Made by a program: the position numbers and the translations under genes. The notes beneath the pieces are model-generated. The model worked only from the letters and a program-made list of their open reading frames with translations, made no database searches and was not told where the DNA came from. From assembly GCF_009392895.1 (NCBI RefSeq), contig NZ_CP045490.1:1-64000 (forward strand): a DNA stretch of 64,000 bases, written 5' to 3'. Below, one piece after another: positions 15,915 to 26,246 of this stretch (its first letter is position 1; each line of letters begins with the position of its first letter). The DNA comes from Natronorubrum aibiense (lineage in GTDB: Archaea > Halobacteriota > Halobacteria > Halobacteriales > Natrialbaceae).

Positions 15915-18905
15915 ATGGCTGTTGAGAAGCCACAAGATGATCTGAGTAGCTACGAGGAGTTCCGAGACACACTTGATCACGACCACAGCGACGTAAGCGA
16001 GTACGCGGATCTGGCGGCCGATCTTCGAGCAGTCCTGAAGGGGGAGGTGCGCTTCGACGAATACGCGCAGGTGTTGTACGCGACCGACGGCAGCATCTAC
16101 CAGGCCCGGCCTGCGGGGGCTGTACTGCCACGTGACACCGAGGACGTGCGAAACGCCGTGCGCGTGGCGGCAAACCACGACGTGCCGATCATAGCACGAG
16201 GGGCGGGGTCCTCGCTTGGCGGACAGACGGTGGGGCCGGGCTGTGTGGTGCTCGATCTGAGCACGTACATGGACGACATTCTCGAGGTCGATGCTGAGCA
16301 ACGACGGGCGCGCGTCCAACCGGGCGTCGTTCAGGACGACCTCGACGACCACCTCGAGCAACACGGGCTCAAATTCGCACCGGACCCCGCCTCGTCGAAC
16401 CGCGCGACGATCGGTGGCGGCATCGGAAACAACTCGACCGGTGCCCACTCGGTGCGCTACGGTATCACCGACGCCTACACCGAGGAGCTAAAAGTGGTCC
16501 TCGCCGACGGCTCGATGATACACACCCGCGAGATCGTCCTCGACTCCGAGGAGTGGGACGAAATCGTCACGAAAGACGACCGCGAGGCGGCGATCTACCG
16601 CACCGTGCGCTCGATCGTCGAGGAGAACGAAGACGAAATCGACGAGCGCTACTCGGATCTCAAACGCAACGTCTCCGGGTACAACCTCGACCGGGTGATC
16701 TACGAATCCGACGACGGCGAGGACGTCATCAACCTCTCGAAGCTGTTCGTCGGCGCCGAATCCACCCTCGGTGTGGTCGTCGAAGCCGAGGTCAGTCTCG
16801 TGTCACTCCCCGAGGAGACGGCGCTCGTCCTCTACTGTTTCGAGGACCTGATCGAGGCACTCGAGGCGGTTCCCGAGGCCCTCGAGTTCGATGCCAGCGC
16901 GGTCGAACTGATGGACAGCGAGGTCTTTCGACTCGCGCGAGAATCCGAACAGTTCTCCCGCTACGAGGAGCCGATCCCCGATGGGACGAACGCGGCGCTG
17001 ATGCTCGAGTTCGACTCCGAACTCGTCGACGACTTCGAGGCGGCGATCGGCCGGACGAACGCTCACTTCGTCGACGACGGCGACGCCTTCGAGGCGCTCG
17101 AGGCGTACACCGACGACGCCCAGGCAAAGCTCTGGAAGCTCCGTAAAGCGGCGATTCCGCTGTTGATGAGCCTGGACGGCGATCCGAAGCCGTACCCGTT
17201 CATCGAAGACGCAACGGTTCCGCCGGAAGAACTCGCCGAGTACGTCCAACAGTTTATGGACGTCCTCGAGGCCCACGACACCTCTGCGGCCTACTTCGCC
17301 CACGCCGGCAGCGGAACGCTGCACATTCGGCCGATCCTCAACCTGAAGGAAGACGAAGGCATCCAGACGATGCAGTCGATCACCGAGGACGTGACCGACC
17401 TCGTGCTCGAGCACAATGGCTCGTTCTCCGGGGAACACGGCGACGGACTCGCGCGAACGGCGTTCAATCCGAAGATGTACGGCGACGAGCTCTGGGAGGC
17501 GTTCAAAGAGGTCAAGACCGTCTTCGATCCCGAGTGGCGGATGAACCCGGGGAAGGTCGTCTACACCGACGAAAACCCGACAGACATGCGCGAACACCTG
17601 CGCTATGGCGACGGGTACACGTCGATCGAGCCCCAGACGAAACTGGATTTCTCCGAGGAGGGCGGGTTCTCACAGCTCGTCGAACTCTGTAACGGCTGTG
17701 GGACCTGTCGCCAGACCGACGACGTGATGTGTCCGACCTACCGCGGGATGAAAGACGAGATCGCGACAACGCGTGGTCGGGCGAACATGCTCCGGGCGGC
17801 GATCTCGGGCGAGATTCCGGAAGAGGAACTCTACTCCAAGCGCTTCCAGGAGGAAGTGCTCGATCTCTGTGTCGGCTGTAAGGGCTGTAAGAGCGACTGT
17901 CCGACTGGCGTCGATCTGGCGAAGCTCAAAGCCGAAGCCAAGTATCAGTACCACGAGCGCGAGGACGTCGGACTTCGAGAGCGACTGTTCGGCAACATCG
18001 ACACGGTCTCGAAGCTCGGAAGCACGCTCGCGCCACTGGCGAACGTCGGACAGAAGCTGCCGGGGAGCCGGCTGGTGATGGAGAAAATCGCCGGCATCGC
18101 TCCCGAGCGGACACTGCCCTCGTTCGAGCGTACATCCCTGCAGGCGTGGTTCGCCGAGCGCGGTCCGCGGGTCGACCCACACGAAGCCGACCGGAAGGTG
18201 GTGTTGTTCCCCGACACGTACACGAACTACAACTACACGCGGCCCGGAAAAGCCGCCGTACGTGTCCTCGAGTCGGCGGGAATCCACGTCGAGATCCCCG
18301 AAGACGTCGCCCCGAGCGGCCGTGCGGCGTACTCGGTCGGCATGCTCGACACCGCCGAGGAACGCGCCCAGACGAACATCGACTTATTCACCGAGTACAT
18401 CCAGAATGGCTACGAAATCGTTACCGTCGAACCGTCCGACGCGGTAGTGTTCCAGGATGAGTACCTCGATCTGGTGCCGACGTCGCAGGCGGAAACGGTC
18501 GCCGCCCACGCCTACGGAATCAGCGAGTACATGGATACGTACCGACTCGTCGAACGACTTCCCCTCGACGAGACCGACGAAACCCTCGCCTATCACGGCC
18601 ACTGCCATCAGAAGGCAACCGGCAAGGACCACCACGCCGTCGGGGTGCTCCGGCGCGCCGGCTACGCAGTCGATCCGATCGAGTCCAGTTGCTGTGGCAT
18701 GGCCGGGTCGTTCGGCTACGAAGCCGAACACTACGATCTCTCGAAAGCGATCGGCGAACGACTCTACGAGAAACTCGATGCGAGCGATGGGACTCCGGTC
18801 GCACCAGGAGCGTCCTGCCGGAGTCAGATCGGCGATCGCGACCGCCAGGACGAGAAGCCGCCACATCCGATCGAAAAAGTGAACGACCTGCTTCCGGTCT
18901 CCTGA
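15915..18905 (+). CDS. dld: D-lactate dehydrogenase-type FAD/Fe-S fusion oxidoreductase
   Basis: 996 residues. An FAD-linked oxidase of the GlcD/D-2-hydroxyacid dehydrogenase family fused to a GlpC/GlcF-type iron-sulfur module. FAD PCMH domain about 40-275 (GAGSSLGGQTVGPGCVVLD; ASSNRATIGGGIGNNSTGAHS), FAD-oxidase C-terminal domain to about 560 with HAGSGTLHIRPILNL and SGEHGDG, two cysteine clusters at about 592-607 and 652-662 (CVGCKGCKSDCP), and a CCG domain near the end (YHGHCHQK; SSCCGMAGSFGYE). Likely oxidises D-lactate to pyruvate and passes electrons to the membrane quinone pool. The lactate permease gene follows on the same strand. Glycolate is an alternative substrate. Confidence 0.9.
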   Translation: MAVEKPQDDLSSYEEFRDTLDHDHSDVSEYADLAADLRAVLKGEVRFDEYAQVLYATDGSIYQARPAGAVLPRDTEDVRNAVRVAANHDVPIIARGAGSSLGGQTVGPGCVVLDLSTYMDDILEVDAEQRRARVQPGVVQDDLDDHLEQHGLKFAPDPASSNRATIGGGIGNNSTGAHSVRYGITDAYTEELKVVLADGSMIHTREIVLDSEEWDEIVTKDDREAAIYRTVRSIVEENEDEIDERYSDLKRNVSGYNLDRVIYESDDGEDVINLSKLFVGAESTLGVVVEAEVSLVSLPEETALVLYCFEDLIEALEAVPEALEFDASAVELMDSEVFRLARESEQFSRYEEPIPDGTNAALMLEFDSELVDDFEAAIGRTNAHFVDDGDAFEALEAYTDDAQAKLWKLRKAAIPLLMSLDGDPKPYPFIEDATVPPEELAEYVQQFMDVLEAHDTSAAYFAHAGSGTLHIRPILNLKEDEGIQTMQSITEDVTDLVLEHNGSFSGEHGDGLARTAFNPKMYGDELWEAFKEVKTVFDPEWRMNPGKVVYTDENPTDMREHLRYGDGYTSIEPQTKLDFSEEGGFSQLVELCNGCGTCRQTDDVMCPTYRGMKDEIATTRGRANMLRAAISGEIPEEELYSKRFQEEVLDLCVGCKGCKSDCPTGVDLAKLKAEAKYQYHEREDVGLRERLFGNIDTVSKLGSTLAPLANVGQKLPGSRLVMEKIAGIAPERTLPSFERTSLQAWFAERGPRVDPHEADRKVVLFPDTYTNYNYTRPGKAAVRVLESAGIHVEIPEDVAPSGRAAYSVGMLDTAEERAQTNIDLFTEYIQNGYEIVTVEPSDAVVFQDEYLDLVPTSQAETVAAHAYGISEYMDTYRLVERLPLDETDETLAYHGHCHQKATGKDHHAVGVLRRAGYAVDPIESSCCGMAGSFGYEAEHYDLSKAIGERLYEKLDASDGTPVAPGASCRSQIGDRDRQDEKPPHPIEKVNDLLPVS

Positions 18906-19209
18906 TCGGCGTCCGCTTCGCTCGTCACTGGTCGTGTGGCCGAGCCAAATGGTTCTATTAAAACGAATTCGTCCGCACAACACGCCGATGACGGTCTCGT
19001 CGGATGCGAGGCCAACCGAGGATTTTGCCACAGCTGAGGGGTGTAGTATATCGTTACTTTGGCACCAGTAGCCATTCGTGATTTGATAACAGTCGACAAT
19101 TATAAATACGAAATAGACAGTTTTCAATCCATGGCATATCCTGTCAAACGAAGCGCCGGGATAGTGGTCGAACCATCGCCGCTCACACGATCCACCGGAG
19201 GTGATCCGA
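18906..19209. promoter_or_regulatory. intergenic region before lactate permease
   Basis: 304 bp with no gene. An AT-rich AATTATAAATACGA at about 19099-19112 resembles a TATA box and could give the permease its own transcript about 100 bp before its start. A GGAGGTGAT purine run directly precedes the ATG at 19210, a good Shine-Dalgarno match, favouring that start over the upstream GTG at 19201. Confidence 0.5.
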
Positions 19210-20946
19210 ATGGCTAGTCCCGCCGAGCTCGTACTTGCAGCGACGCCCCTCGTACTCGCGGGCGTATTACTCGTTGGGCTACTGTGGCCGGCCACGCGTG
19301 CGATGCCGATCGCGTACGTCACGGCGCTTATCGTTGGCTACTTCGTCTGGGACATGCCAGGTGAGTACCTCTTCGCTGCTTCTGCGGTCGGCGCAATGAC
19401 GGCGATCCAGATCCTCTGGATCGTCTTCGGTGCGTTGCTCCTTCTGTATACGCTAATGCAAGCCGGCGCGTTCGATCGGATCAATCAAGGGTTCGCGAAG
19501 ATTAGCGACGATCGTCGGGTACAGATCGTCCTGATCGGCTTCTTCCTCGCGGCGTTCATCGAAGGTGCAGCAGGCTTCGGGACACCAGCAGCGGTCGTCG
19601 CACCGCTCCTGTTGGCGCTCGGATTCCCGGCACTCGCCGCCGTCATCGCCGGACTGGTTGGCCACATCCTCGCCGTCACATACGGTGCGGTGGGAACACC
19701 GATTATCATCGGAATTCAGGATCCACTCGGTTCCACCGATGCGACGAGCACGGCGATTTCCGAGGGTGGCTTCACCGTCCAAGAGTTCTCCCTCGAGGTC
19801 GCTGTCTGGGCGGCGACCTACCACACGCTCGTCGGGTTCGTCATGCCACTGTTCGCGGTCGGGATGGTCGTCTACTTCTTCGGCGATATGGATGAGCGGA
19901 GCCTCAAACCTGCCTGGGAGGTTGCGCCGCTGTGTCTGTTCTCCGGAATCGCGTTCGTCATCCCGTACTGGCTCTCCGCTCAGATCAGTGCCGAGTTCCC
20001 CAGCCTGATGGGAGCGATGGTCGGTGGTGCAATCGTCGTCACCGCCCTGAAAGCCGGCTACTTCGTGCCAGACGAAGAGTGGGATTTCCCGGACCGTGAG
20101 GAGTGGCCCGCTCACTGGGTCGGCACGATCGAACCAGGCCAGACCAATGGTGCCGGAACGGGCCGTGGAGCAGGTGATGCGACCGTCGCCGACGGTGGTG
20201 TCGGCACGGCTAACATGTCGCTGCTTCGCGCCTGGGCGCCGTACATTCTGCTGGTCGTCTTACTCGTCGTTACTCGAGTCGTCGAGCCACTGCCGTCTAT
20301 CTTACAACAGTTCGGGACGGAGTGGAGCAATATCCTTGGAACAGGGCTGAGTGGCGGTATCGATTGGGTGTACGTACCCGGTTTCTGGCTGTTCGTCTGT
20401 GCACTGATCGCGATCCCGCTGTACAGCATGTCCGGCGAGGAGGTCAAAGCCGCCTGGACGGAAGCAGGGCAGAAGCTCATTGCGCCCCTGATCGCGCTCG
20501 TGTTCGTCATCGCGATGGTGCAGGTGATGCTCCAGTCCGGTGCACACGCCGACGGCACTGAGAGTATGATCTTCGTGCTCGCACAGGCGACCGCCGACGC
20601 GGTCGGTCCCGCCTATCCGTTCATCGCCGCGCTCATTGGCGCACTCGGTGCGGCGATGGCCGGCTCGAACACGGTCTCGAACATCACCTTCGGCGGGTTC
20701 CAGTTCGAGGCCGCCACACAGCTCGGATTGCCAACGCAGATCATCGTCGGCGCGCAGGCCGTCGGCGGGGCCATCGGAAACCTCGTGGCGATTCACAACG
20801 TCGTGGCCGCACTGGCGACCGTCGGCCTCGTCGGCCACGAGGGCCGAGTCATGCGGTTGAACCTGATTCCACTCATCTACTACGCGGTCGGCGTCGGGAT
20901 CGTCGCGACCGTGTTCAGCTACGTGATCTTCCCGGGACTCTTCTAG
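19210..20946 (+). CDS. lctP: L-lactate permease family transporter
   Basis: 578 residues, about 13-14 hydrophobic segments, LctP/LldP family (proton- or sodium-coupled lactate/glycolate uptake). Family blocks seen: [21 protein letters not shown] (residues about 117-137), [15 protein letters not shown], and near the C-terminus [22 protein letters not shown] and [18 protein letters not shown]. An acidic, Gly-rich cytoplasmic loop sits in the middle (about 300-330). Its position behind the D-lactate dehydrogenase gives a lactate uptake and oxidation unit. LctP also accepts glycolate in bacteria. Confidence 0.93.
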   Translation: MASPAELVLAATPLVLAGVLLVGLLWPATRAMPIAYVTALIVGYFVWDMPGEYLFAASAVGAMTAIQILWIVFGALLLLYTLMQAGAFDRINQGFAKISDDRRVQIVLIGFFLAAFIEGAAGFGTPAAVVAPLLLALGFPALAAVIAGLVGHILAVTYGAVGTPIIIGIQDPLGSTDATSTAISEGGFTVQEFSLEVAVWAATYHTLVGFVMPLFAVGMVVYFFGDMDERSLKPAWEVAPLCLFSGIAFVIPYWLSAQISAEFPSLMGAMVGGAIVVTALKAGYFVPDEEWDFPDREEWPAHWVGTIEPGQTNGAGTGRGAGDATVADGGVGTANMSLLRAWAPYILLVVLLVVTRVVEPLPSILQQFGTEWSNILGTGLSGGIDWVYVPGFWLFVCALIAIPLYSMSGEEVKAAWTEAGQKLIAPLIALVFVIAMVQVMLQSGAHADGTESMIFVLAQATADAVGPAYPFIAALIGALGAAMAGSNTVSNITFGGFQFEAATQLGLPTQIIVGAQAVGGAIGNLVAIHNVVAALATVGLVGHEGRVMRLNLIPLIYYAVGVGIVATVFSYVIFPGLF

Positions 20947-20954
20947 GCGATCCC

Positions 20955-20966
20955 CGGCCATTTTTT
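20955..20966 (+). terminator. oligo-T terminator after lctP
   Basis: A run of six T (20961-20966) follows a GC-rich CCCCGGCCA just after the lctP stop. Archaeal polymerases terminate at oligo-T tracts, so this is a plausible end of the lactate transcript. Confidence 0.4.
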
Positions 20967-21648
20967 GAGACGGACGTCGAGTGGTGGCAGAGCACACAGA
21001 GTCGATCCGAACGAGAGACCGATCGTCGGTCGAGACAGCGACAGGTCCGTCATCAACCAACACACGTACTTATATTGTCAGTCACAGCCACTATGCGCTA
21101 GTATAGTTCCCATTCTATACAAGATAGGTTCTCGCGAAAGTGGCCACCAAGCGATGTGCTTTCGCATCTCGAGATCGAACGATCGTTCGCCAACCCGGTT
21201 CCCGAGACGGATGTCTTCAGTATAGTCGAGTATCTATCGGTCTCGAGTAAGCGTCATAATCGGTTACCGTGGCCAACAGCGACTGTTGTGAGCAGACGAC
21301 TCCCTCGAATGCGTGTCCCTCCGTGCGTCGCGATCGAACGCCAACAGAGAATACAGAGAGCAACTGGACAGACAGCAATAACGGCAAACCCACCAGTTCC
21401 ACTGTTCAATATTGTTTCTATGTCACAATAGTAGTTCCGTATATTACTATAATATATTAGATATATACTCTTGGAAGTCCGTCATCGGTGGCGAGTCGCA
21501 GTGCACGGGTTTCTCCTCGATTGCCAAGAGACAGACGTCAACCGCCTCGCAATTCTGTGAACGGTACTGATTGATATCACTTCCCGTGATTTCGTTTGTC
21601 TCGCTGTCGAAATCGTTATGCCAGCGGTACGCAGTCAATGAATTAGAG
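20967..21648. other. about 680-bp gene-free stretch
   Basis: Between lctP and the MFS gene. Several frames of 60-90 codons lack recognisable domains and have un-haloarchaeal composition. The part at 21400-21480 is very AT-rich and may hold an eroded gene or the MFS promoter. Nothing firm can be assigned. Confidence 0.4.
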
Positions 21649-22929
21649 ATGAGCACAGCGCAGTCGAGTCGACTGACCGACAACGACAGGTCCATCACGG
21701 GGTTCGTGATGATCTCGCACGCCGTCGTCCACACGTACGAACTCTCGATTCCGATCTTGATGGTTATCTGGCTCTCCGAGTTTGGGTTGAGTACGGCGAT
21801 TCTCGGGACGGCCGTCGCAGTTGGATATGGGCTGTTCGGCGTTGGTGCCCTCCCGGCAGGCGTGCTCGTCGACAAGTTCGGCTCGAGGGAACTGGTCTTG
21901 GTCTGTCTGGCTGGCATGGGTGGGTCGTTCCTGCTGTTGAGCGCAGCTCAGGGGATCGTCACGATCACCATCGCCCTCTGTGTCTGGGGCGTTGCAGCGA
22001 GCGTCTACCATCCGGCAGGGCTGTCGCTCATTTCGACTGGCGTCGAACAGCGTGGAACCGGGTTCGCCTATCACGGGATGGCCGGGAACTTCGGCATCGC
22101 GTTCGGACCGCTGTTGACCGCCCTGTTGCTGTTGGTGTTCGACTGGCGAGTCGTCACCGGTCTGTTGGTCATTCCCGCTGGAGTTGCGATTCTGTATGCC
22201 GTCTCGTCCAGTTTCGACGAAACGGCGGCCGTCCAGACGGAAACGGATGGGGGCGAACTCGAGGACGACGAATCGATGTCGCTGTCGAAGTTCGTCACGG
22301 ACAGTCGCGCGCTATTCACGCTTGGCTTTACAGTGGCGATCGGCATCGTGATGATGAACGGCCTCTTCTATCGGAGCACGCTGACGTTCCTGCCGGACGT
22401 GTTGAGCGGGTTCGTGCCGAACGTCGCCGATCAACTCCAGTTGTTCGATCCGGGGAGTCCAGTGGCTGAGGAGTTCGATCCCGCGTCGTATCTCTACTCC
22501 GGGTTGTTGATGATTGGGATGGCCGGCCAGTACGTCGGCGGTAAGTTGACCGATCGGATCCGAATCGAAAACGGTCTCATGATCGTGCTCAGCTCGCTGA
22601 CCGTCGTTGCGATCCTGTTCGTGCCGGCGGCACAGGCAGGCGTCATACCGCTACTCGCCGTCAGCGCGCTGCTTGGCTTCCTGTTGTTTTCACTCCAGCC
22701 GATGTATCAAGCGACGATTGCCGAGTACAGCCCACCCGAAGACCGCGGCCTCTCGTATGGGTACACGTACCTCGGTGTCTTCGGCGTCGGCGCCGCTGGT
22801 GCTGCCATCGCCGGCTACCTCCTTTCGATCACGACCGTCAGAACGACGTTTATCATCCTCGCGATATTCCCCGCGACGGGTGCCTTGCTGGCGATAGTCC
22901 TCTCTCGAACCGGCGACCGCCGTTCGTAG
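21649..22929 (+). CDS. MFS transporter
   Basis: 426 residues from the ATG at 21649, about 12 transmembrane helices. Major facilitator signature between helices 2 and 3: GVLVDKFGSRELVLV. A large central loop (about 180-215 acidic, and a second at about 265-300) separates the two six-helix halves. The second half has KLTDRIRIENGLM. Substrate not deducible; the place behind the lactate genes suggests an organic acid but the gap of roughly 700 bp weakens this. Confidence 0.88.
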   Translation: MSTAQSSRLTDNDRSITGFVMISHAVVHTYELSIPILMVIWLSEFGLSTAILGTAVAVGYGLFGVGALPAGVLVDKFGSRELVLVCLAGMGGSFLLLSAAQGIVTITIALCVWGVAASVYHPAGLSLISTGVEQRGTGFAYHGMAGNFGIAFGPLLTALLLLVFDWRVVTGLLVIPAGVAILYAVSSSFDETAAVQTETDGGELEDDESMSLSKFVTDSRALFTLGFTVAIGIVMMNGLFYRSTLTFLPDVLSGFVPNVADQLQLFDPGSPVAEEFDPASYLYSGLLMIGMAGQYVGGKLTDRIRIENGLMIVLSSLTVVAILFVPAAQAGVIPLLAVSALLGFLLFSLQPMYQATIAEYSPPEDRGLSYGYTYLGVFGVGAAGAAIAGYLLSITTVRTTFIILAIFPATGALLAIVLSRTGDRRS

Positions 22930-23102
22930 TCGGTTACTGATATAAACGTGAAGAAATAACGTCCACATTACTCCAGTTCGTCGTTTTCGTTCGTTGTAGC
23001 CGGTCACTCGTCAGTAGCGGTTTATCCAGTTTTATATATACTAAGTGGCAGTTTGGCGAATCGAACCAAACGTACTTTGAGAGAGCGACGCTGACTGGAC
23101 GC

Positions 23103-23606
23103 ATGGACGAAAAGCAACTACCCGAACCAGCGACTGGACTCTCACGACGCGCCGTTCTCAGCGCCGGCGCTGGTGTCGGCGTCGGAATACTTGCAGGATG
23201 TGTAACCGACGCGGGTGGAACCGGTACCGAAACGGACGGAGCCAGCGAAGACGACGATGGCAACGATGAAAGCGATGGTGATGAGGAGGCGGCGAGAACC
23301 CTCGTAGAAGCGTTTATCGACGCCATCGAACCCGAACTCTCGGTCACGGAATGGGAGCTGAACGGCATGCTCGTTTTGGAGTACACCGACAGCCACGGCG
23401 TCGAAGACGACGCTGAAATCCTCGGAAACGCCTACGCCGACATCGTCGAACAGGGATTCGATCGCCGAGCGATGCCGACCGCACTCGACGACAACGAGGA
23501 TGTCGCGTTCATGGTCTTTCTCGAACCGGAGTGGGCCACCGCGTATCTCGAGGGGGACTTGTCGGAAGACGCGTACTACGCGGAGATCATCGACTCCGAG
23601 CACTAA
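23103..23606 (+). CDS. TAT-exported lipoprotein of unknown function
   Basis: 167 residues. Twin-arginine signal LSRRAVLSAGAGVGVG followed by lipobox LAGC (Cys about residue 37), the standard haloarchaeal Tat lipoprotein arrangement. A Thr/Gly/Asp/Glu-rich spacer (about 40-65) leads to a small acidic globular domain of about 100 residues with alternating helices and strands (TLVEAFIDAIEPELSVTEWEL; YADIVEQGFDRRAMP). Predicted to sit on the outer face of the membrane. I do not recognise the domain. Confidence 0.75.
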   Translation: MDEKQLPEPATGLSRRAVLSAGAGVGVGILAGCVTDAGGTGTETDGASEDDDGNDESDGDEEAARTLVEAFIDAIEPELSVTEWELNGMLVLEYTDSHGVEDDAEILGNAYADIVEQGFDRRAMPTALDDNEDVAFMVFLEPEWATAYLEGDLSEDAYYAEIIDSEH

Positions 23607-23668
23607 CTCCGGTCTCGAGATTACCCGCGGCCATTCGGCGGGAGACCAATGTGTCAACGAGGGCGCGA

Positions 23669-24061
23669 TCACCCGAGTAACGCATCGGTGACGATTCGTT
23701 CGTGATCGAATCCCATCTCGGGGAGGTCGGACGGATTAAACGCGTTCACTTGGCGAGCCTCGGCTCGCGGTGCCGGTGAGTCGTCGCCGACGGGAGTACA
23801 TCGATACGCTGCACTCACGTTCCCGCGCTCGTCCCGGTTGGGGTCGTCGTAGAGACCGACGAACTCCTCGATCGTGACCTTGAGGCCGACCTCTTCTTTG
23901 GTTTCGCGGACGCACGCCTCTCGTGCAGTTTCATCCCGCTCGACGAGGCCACCGGGAAGTACCCAGCATCCATCGAACGGCGGGTGGTCACGCTCGAGGA
24001 GGAGGACGGCTCCGTCTCGCTCGATCACAGCGTCGGTCGCCAGCGCTCGAACTTCGACCAT
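23669..24061 (-). CDS. NUDIX hydrolase
   Basis: 130 residues. Full Nudix box GGLVERDETAREACVRETKEEVGL (consensus GX5EX7REUXEEXGU) at residues about 37-60, preceded by LLLERDHPPFDGCWVLP. Hydrolyses a nucleoside diphosphate linked to another moiety; the substrate is not specified by sequence. It is convergent with the lipoprotein gene and stands alone. Confidence 0.92.
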   Translation of the reverse strand: MVEVRALATDAVIERDGAVLLLERDHPPFDGCWVLPGGLVERDETAREACVRETKEEVGLKVTIEEFVGLYDDPNRDERGNVSAAYRCTPVGDDSPAPRAEARQVNAFNPSDLPEMGFDHERIVTDALLG

Positions 24062-24242
24062 ACCACACAGTCGAACAACTGACTACTAAGATGTACAGGG
24101 CAGATCTGAGCGGAGCACGACTGGAAGCCGGTCACGGAGAGGGACGTGACGGATTCGTGAGCCGGGCGATCCCGAGTGGAGCAACGAACAGCAGTCCACG
24201 GCAACGGCCAACATACAAGCGGACTGCGAGCATAGTTCCAGT

Positions 24243-24596
24243 ATGGCCGAAGCACTCGCAGATCAGGAGTGTACCGCGTGTACGTCGGACGACGAACCGC
24301 TCACCGAAGCGGAGTACGCGGACGATTTCGAGGAACTCGATGGTGACGTCTGGGCGGTCGTCGACGAACACCACCTCGAGGGAACGTACGCGTTCGAGGA
24401 CTTTCGCGATGCGCACGAGTTCACTTACGAAATCGGTGAACTCGCCGAAGCAGAGTGGCACCACCCGGACATCCACCTGCAGTGGGGAGAGGTTACGGTC
24501 GAGATGTGGACACACAAAATCGACGGCCTCCACAAGACAGATTTCGTGATGGCAGCGCGGATGGATCGCATCCACGACGAGTACGCACCCGACTGA
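24243..24596 (+). CDS. pterin-4a-carbinolamine dehydratase
   Basis: 117 residues. PCD/DCoH family: dehydrates 4a-hydroxytetrahydropterin. The catalytic-type motif [20 protein letters not shown] is at residues about 74-93, with the two His residues and downstream Trp/His typical of active enzymes. The N-terminal 20 residues include CTAC and an acidic leader. In haloarchaea it may recycle pterin for a phenylalanine hydroxylase or serve molybdopterin metabolism. No partner is adjacent. Confidence 0.93.
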   Translation: MAEALADQECTACTSDDEPLTEAEYADDFEELDGDVWAVVDEHHLEGTYAFEDFRDAHEFTYEIGELAEAEWHHPDIHLQWGEVTVEMWTHKIDGLHKTDFVMAARMDRIHDEYAPD

Positions 24597-24724
24597 GAGC
24601 GATCACCGGCTCACGTGCGACTTCGATGACGTAGCCCCCGCTCCAGCATCCAGTACACCGGTCGTGTCTCAGCGGTGAACAACCCCGATCGCTATTTACG
24701 TGTTCGGGTGTCAGTAGCACTGGA

Positions 24725-26086
24725 ATGGCCGATTTTGATGTTCTCGTCATCGGTGGTGGGACAGCCAACAACGTCGCCGCGGCGGCGGCAGATAACGGAC
24801 TCGAGACGGCGCTCGTCGAACCCGGCCCGCTCGGCGGAACGTGTCTCAACCGCGGCTGCAACCCATCGAAGATGCTCATTCAGGCAGCAAATGCGGTCAA
24901 CCACGTCCGGGACGCCAACCGGTTCCACGTCGATGCGACCCTTGCGGGGATCGACTGGGAAACCGTCGTTGACGAGATGGACGACGTACTCGGGAGCATC
25001 GCTGCGGATATGAAAGAACGCTACCGGAATACGGACGGTCTCACGCTGTTCGAAGAGCGGACCGCGTTCGTCGACGAACGGACGGTCGAACTCGAGGGTC
25101 GAGAGGTAACCGCCGAGAAGATCGTCGTCGCAACCGGCAGCCGACCCGCCGTGCCGCCGATCGATGGTCTCGAGAGCGTCGACTACCTGACGAGCACGGA
25201 CGCGCTGTACCTGACCGACCTCCCGGAGAGTCTGGTCATCCTCGGTGGCGGGTACATCGCCGTCGAACTCGGCTACGTCTTCGACTCGATGGGAACGGAC
25301 GTCACCATCGTCGAGAAGAACGAGACGCTCGTCTCGCGCGAGGACGACGACGTCGCCACGGCCCTGACCGAACTCGCAAGCGAGCGATACGACGTCCACA
25401 CTGGCTATCGCGTGACGGGCGTCGAAGCAGTCGATGGCGGCCATCACGTCCACGCCAAAACCGAAGCAGGCGAGACGTTGTCAGTCAGCGGCGAGGAGAT
25501 CCTCGTCGCACTGGGCCGCCGCCCGAACACCGACGCGCTGAACCTCGAGGCCGCCGGCATCGAGATAGACGACCGCGGGTTCATCGAGACGAACGAGTAC
25601 TTAGAGACCACCGCCGAAAACGTCTGGGCACAGGGCGACGTGGCCGGGAACGCGATGTTCAAACACGCGGGCGACTACGAGACGCGCCACGTGATCGACA
25701 GTGTCGTTCACGCTAACCGTCGGAAACTCGATCTCACCGCGATGCCACACACCATCTTCACCGAGCCTCAGATCGCTGGAGTCGGGGCAACCGAAGCGGA
25801 ACTCGAAAAAAACGGCCGCGAGTACGTCGTCGGCCGGGCCGACTACGCCGACTCGGCGATGGGGCGGGCGAAGAAACTCGAGGACGGCTTTGTGAAGGTG
25901 CTCGCGACACCCGATGGAGAGCTCCTAGGCTGTCACGTCATCGGATACGAAGCGTCGATGCTGATCCACGAGGCGGTCGTCGCGATGCGGACGGGGGCCA
26001 CCATCGACGAAGTGGCGGATACGATCCACGCCCACCCGACGCTCGGGAAAGTCATCGAGGCAGCGTTCCGTGACGTTTCGAAGTGA
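24725..26086 (+). CDS. class I pyridine nucleotide-disulfide oxidoreductase (dihydrolipoamide dehydrogenase-like)
   Basis: 453 residues. N-terminal FAD site VIGGGTANNVAAAAADNG (9-26), redox-active disulfide GGTCLNRGCNPSKM (about 37-50), NAD site VILGGGYIAVELGYVFDSMG (about 173-192), second FAD motif AQGDVAG (about 300), and a C-terminal dimerisation domain with the catalytic HAHPTLGK. The last resembles the HxHPT of DLD and mercuric reductases. No 2-oxoacid dehydrogenase genes or MerA HMA domain are nearby, so it is a stand-alone Lpd/MerA-like reductase whose disulfide substrate (lipoyl, gamma-glutamylcysteine, other) is open. Confidence 0.9.
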   Translation: MADFDVLVIGGGTANNVAAAAADNGLETALVEPGPLGGTCLNRGCNPSKMLIQAANAVNHVRDANRFHVDATLAGIDWETVVDEMDDVLGSIAADMKERYRNTDGLTLFEERTAFVDERTVELEGREVTAEKIVVATGSRPAVPPIDGLESVDYLTSTDALYLTDLPESLVILGGGYIAVELGYVFDSMGTDVTIVEKNETLVSREDDDVATALTELASERYDVHTGYRVTGVEAVDGGHHVHAKTEAGETLSVSGEEILVALGRRPNTDALNLEAAGIEIDDRGFIETNEYLETTAENVWAQGDVAGNAMFKHAGDYETRHVIDSVVHANRRKLDLTAMPHTIFTEPQIAGVGATEAELEKNGREYVVGRADYADSAMGRAKKLEDGFVKVLATPDGELLGCHVIGYEASMLIHEAVVAMRTGATIDEVADTIHAHPTLGKVIEAAFRDVSK

Positions 26087-26220
26087 GAGTAGTCGAATCG
26101 GTGCTCGGTTTCAGTACTGATGCGACTCGGAAGTGGAGCAGGTCACCCATTGGGACGTGACCCGGTGGCGACGGCCCCGACAACGGACGTCGAAAGCGAC
26201 CCTGTCGGGTGCGATACGTG

Positions 26221-26246
26221 TGTAACTCGTTTCAGTTGTTACTATG
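26221..26246. mobile_element. single-ended MITE remnant
   Basis: TGTAACTCGTTTCAGTTGTTACTAT matches one end of the 86-bp MITE at 1873-1958 (there, in reverse, TGTAAACCGTTTCAGTTGTTACTAT), with two mismatches in 25. The opposite end is not clear. It lies across the stop codon of the CoA-binding protein gene. Confidence 0.6.
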
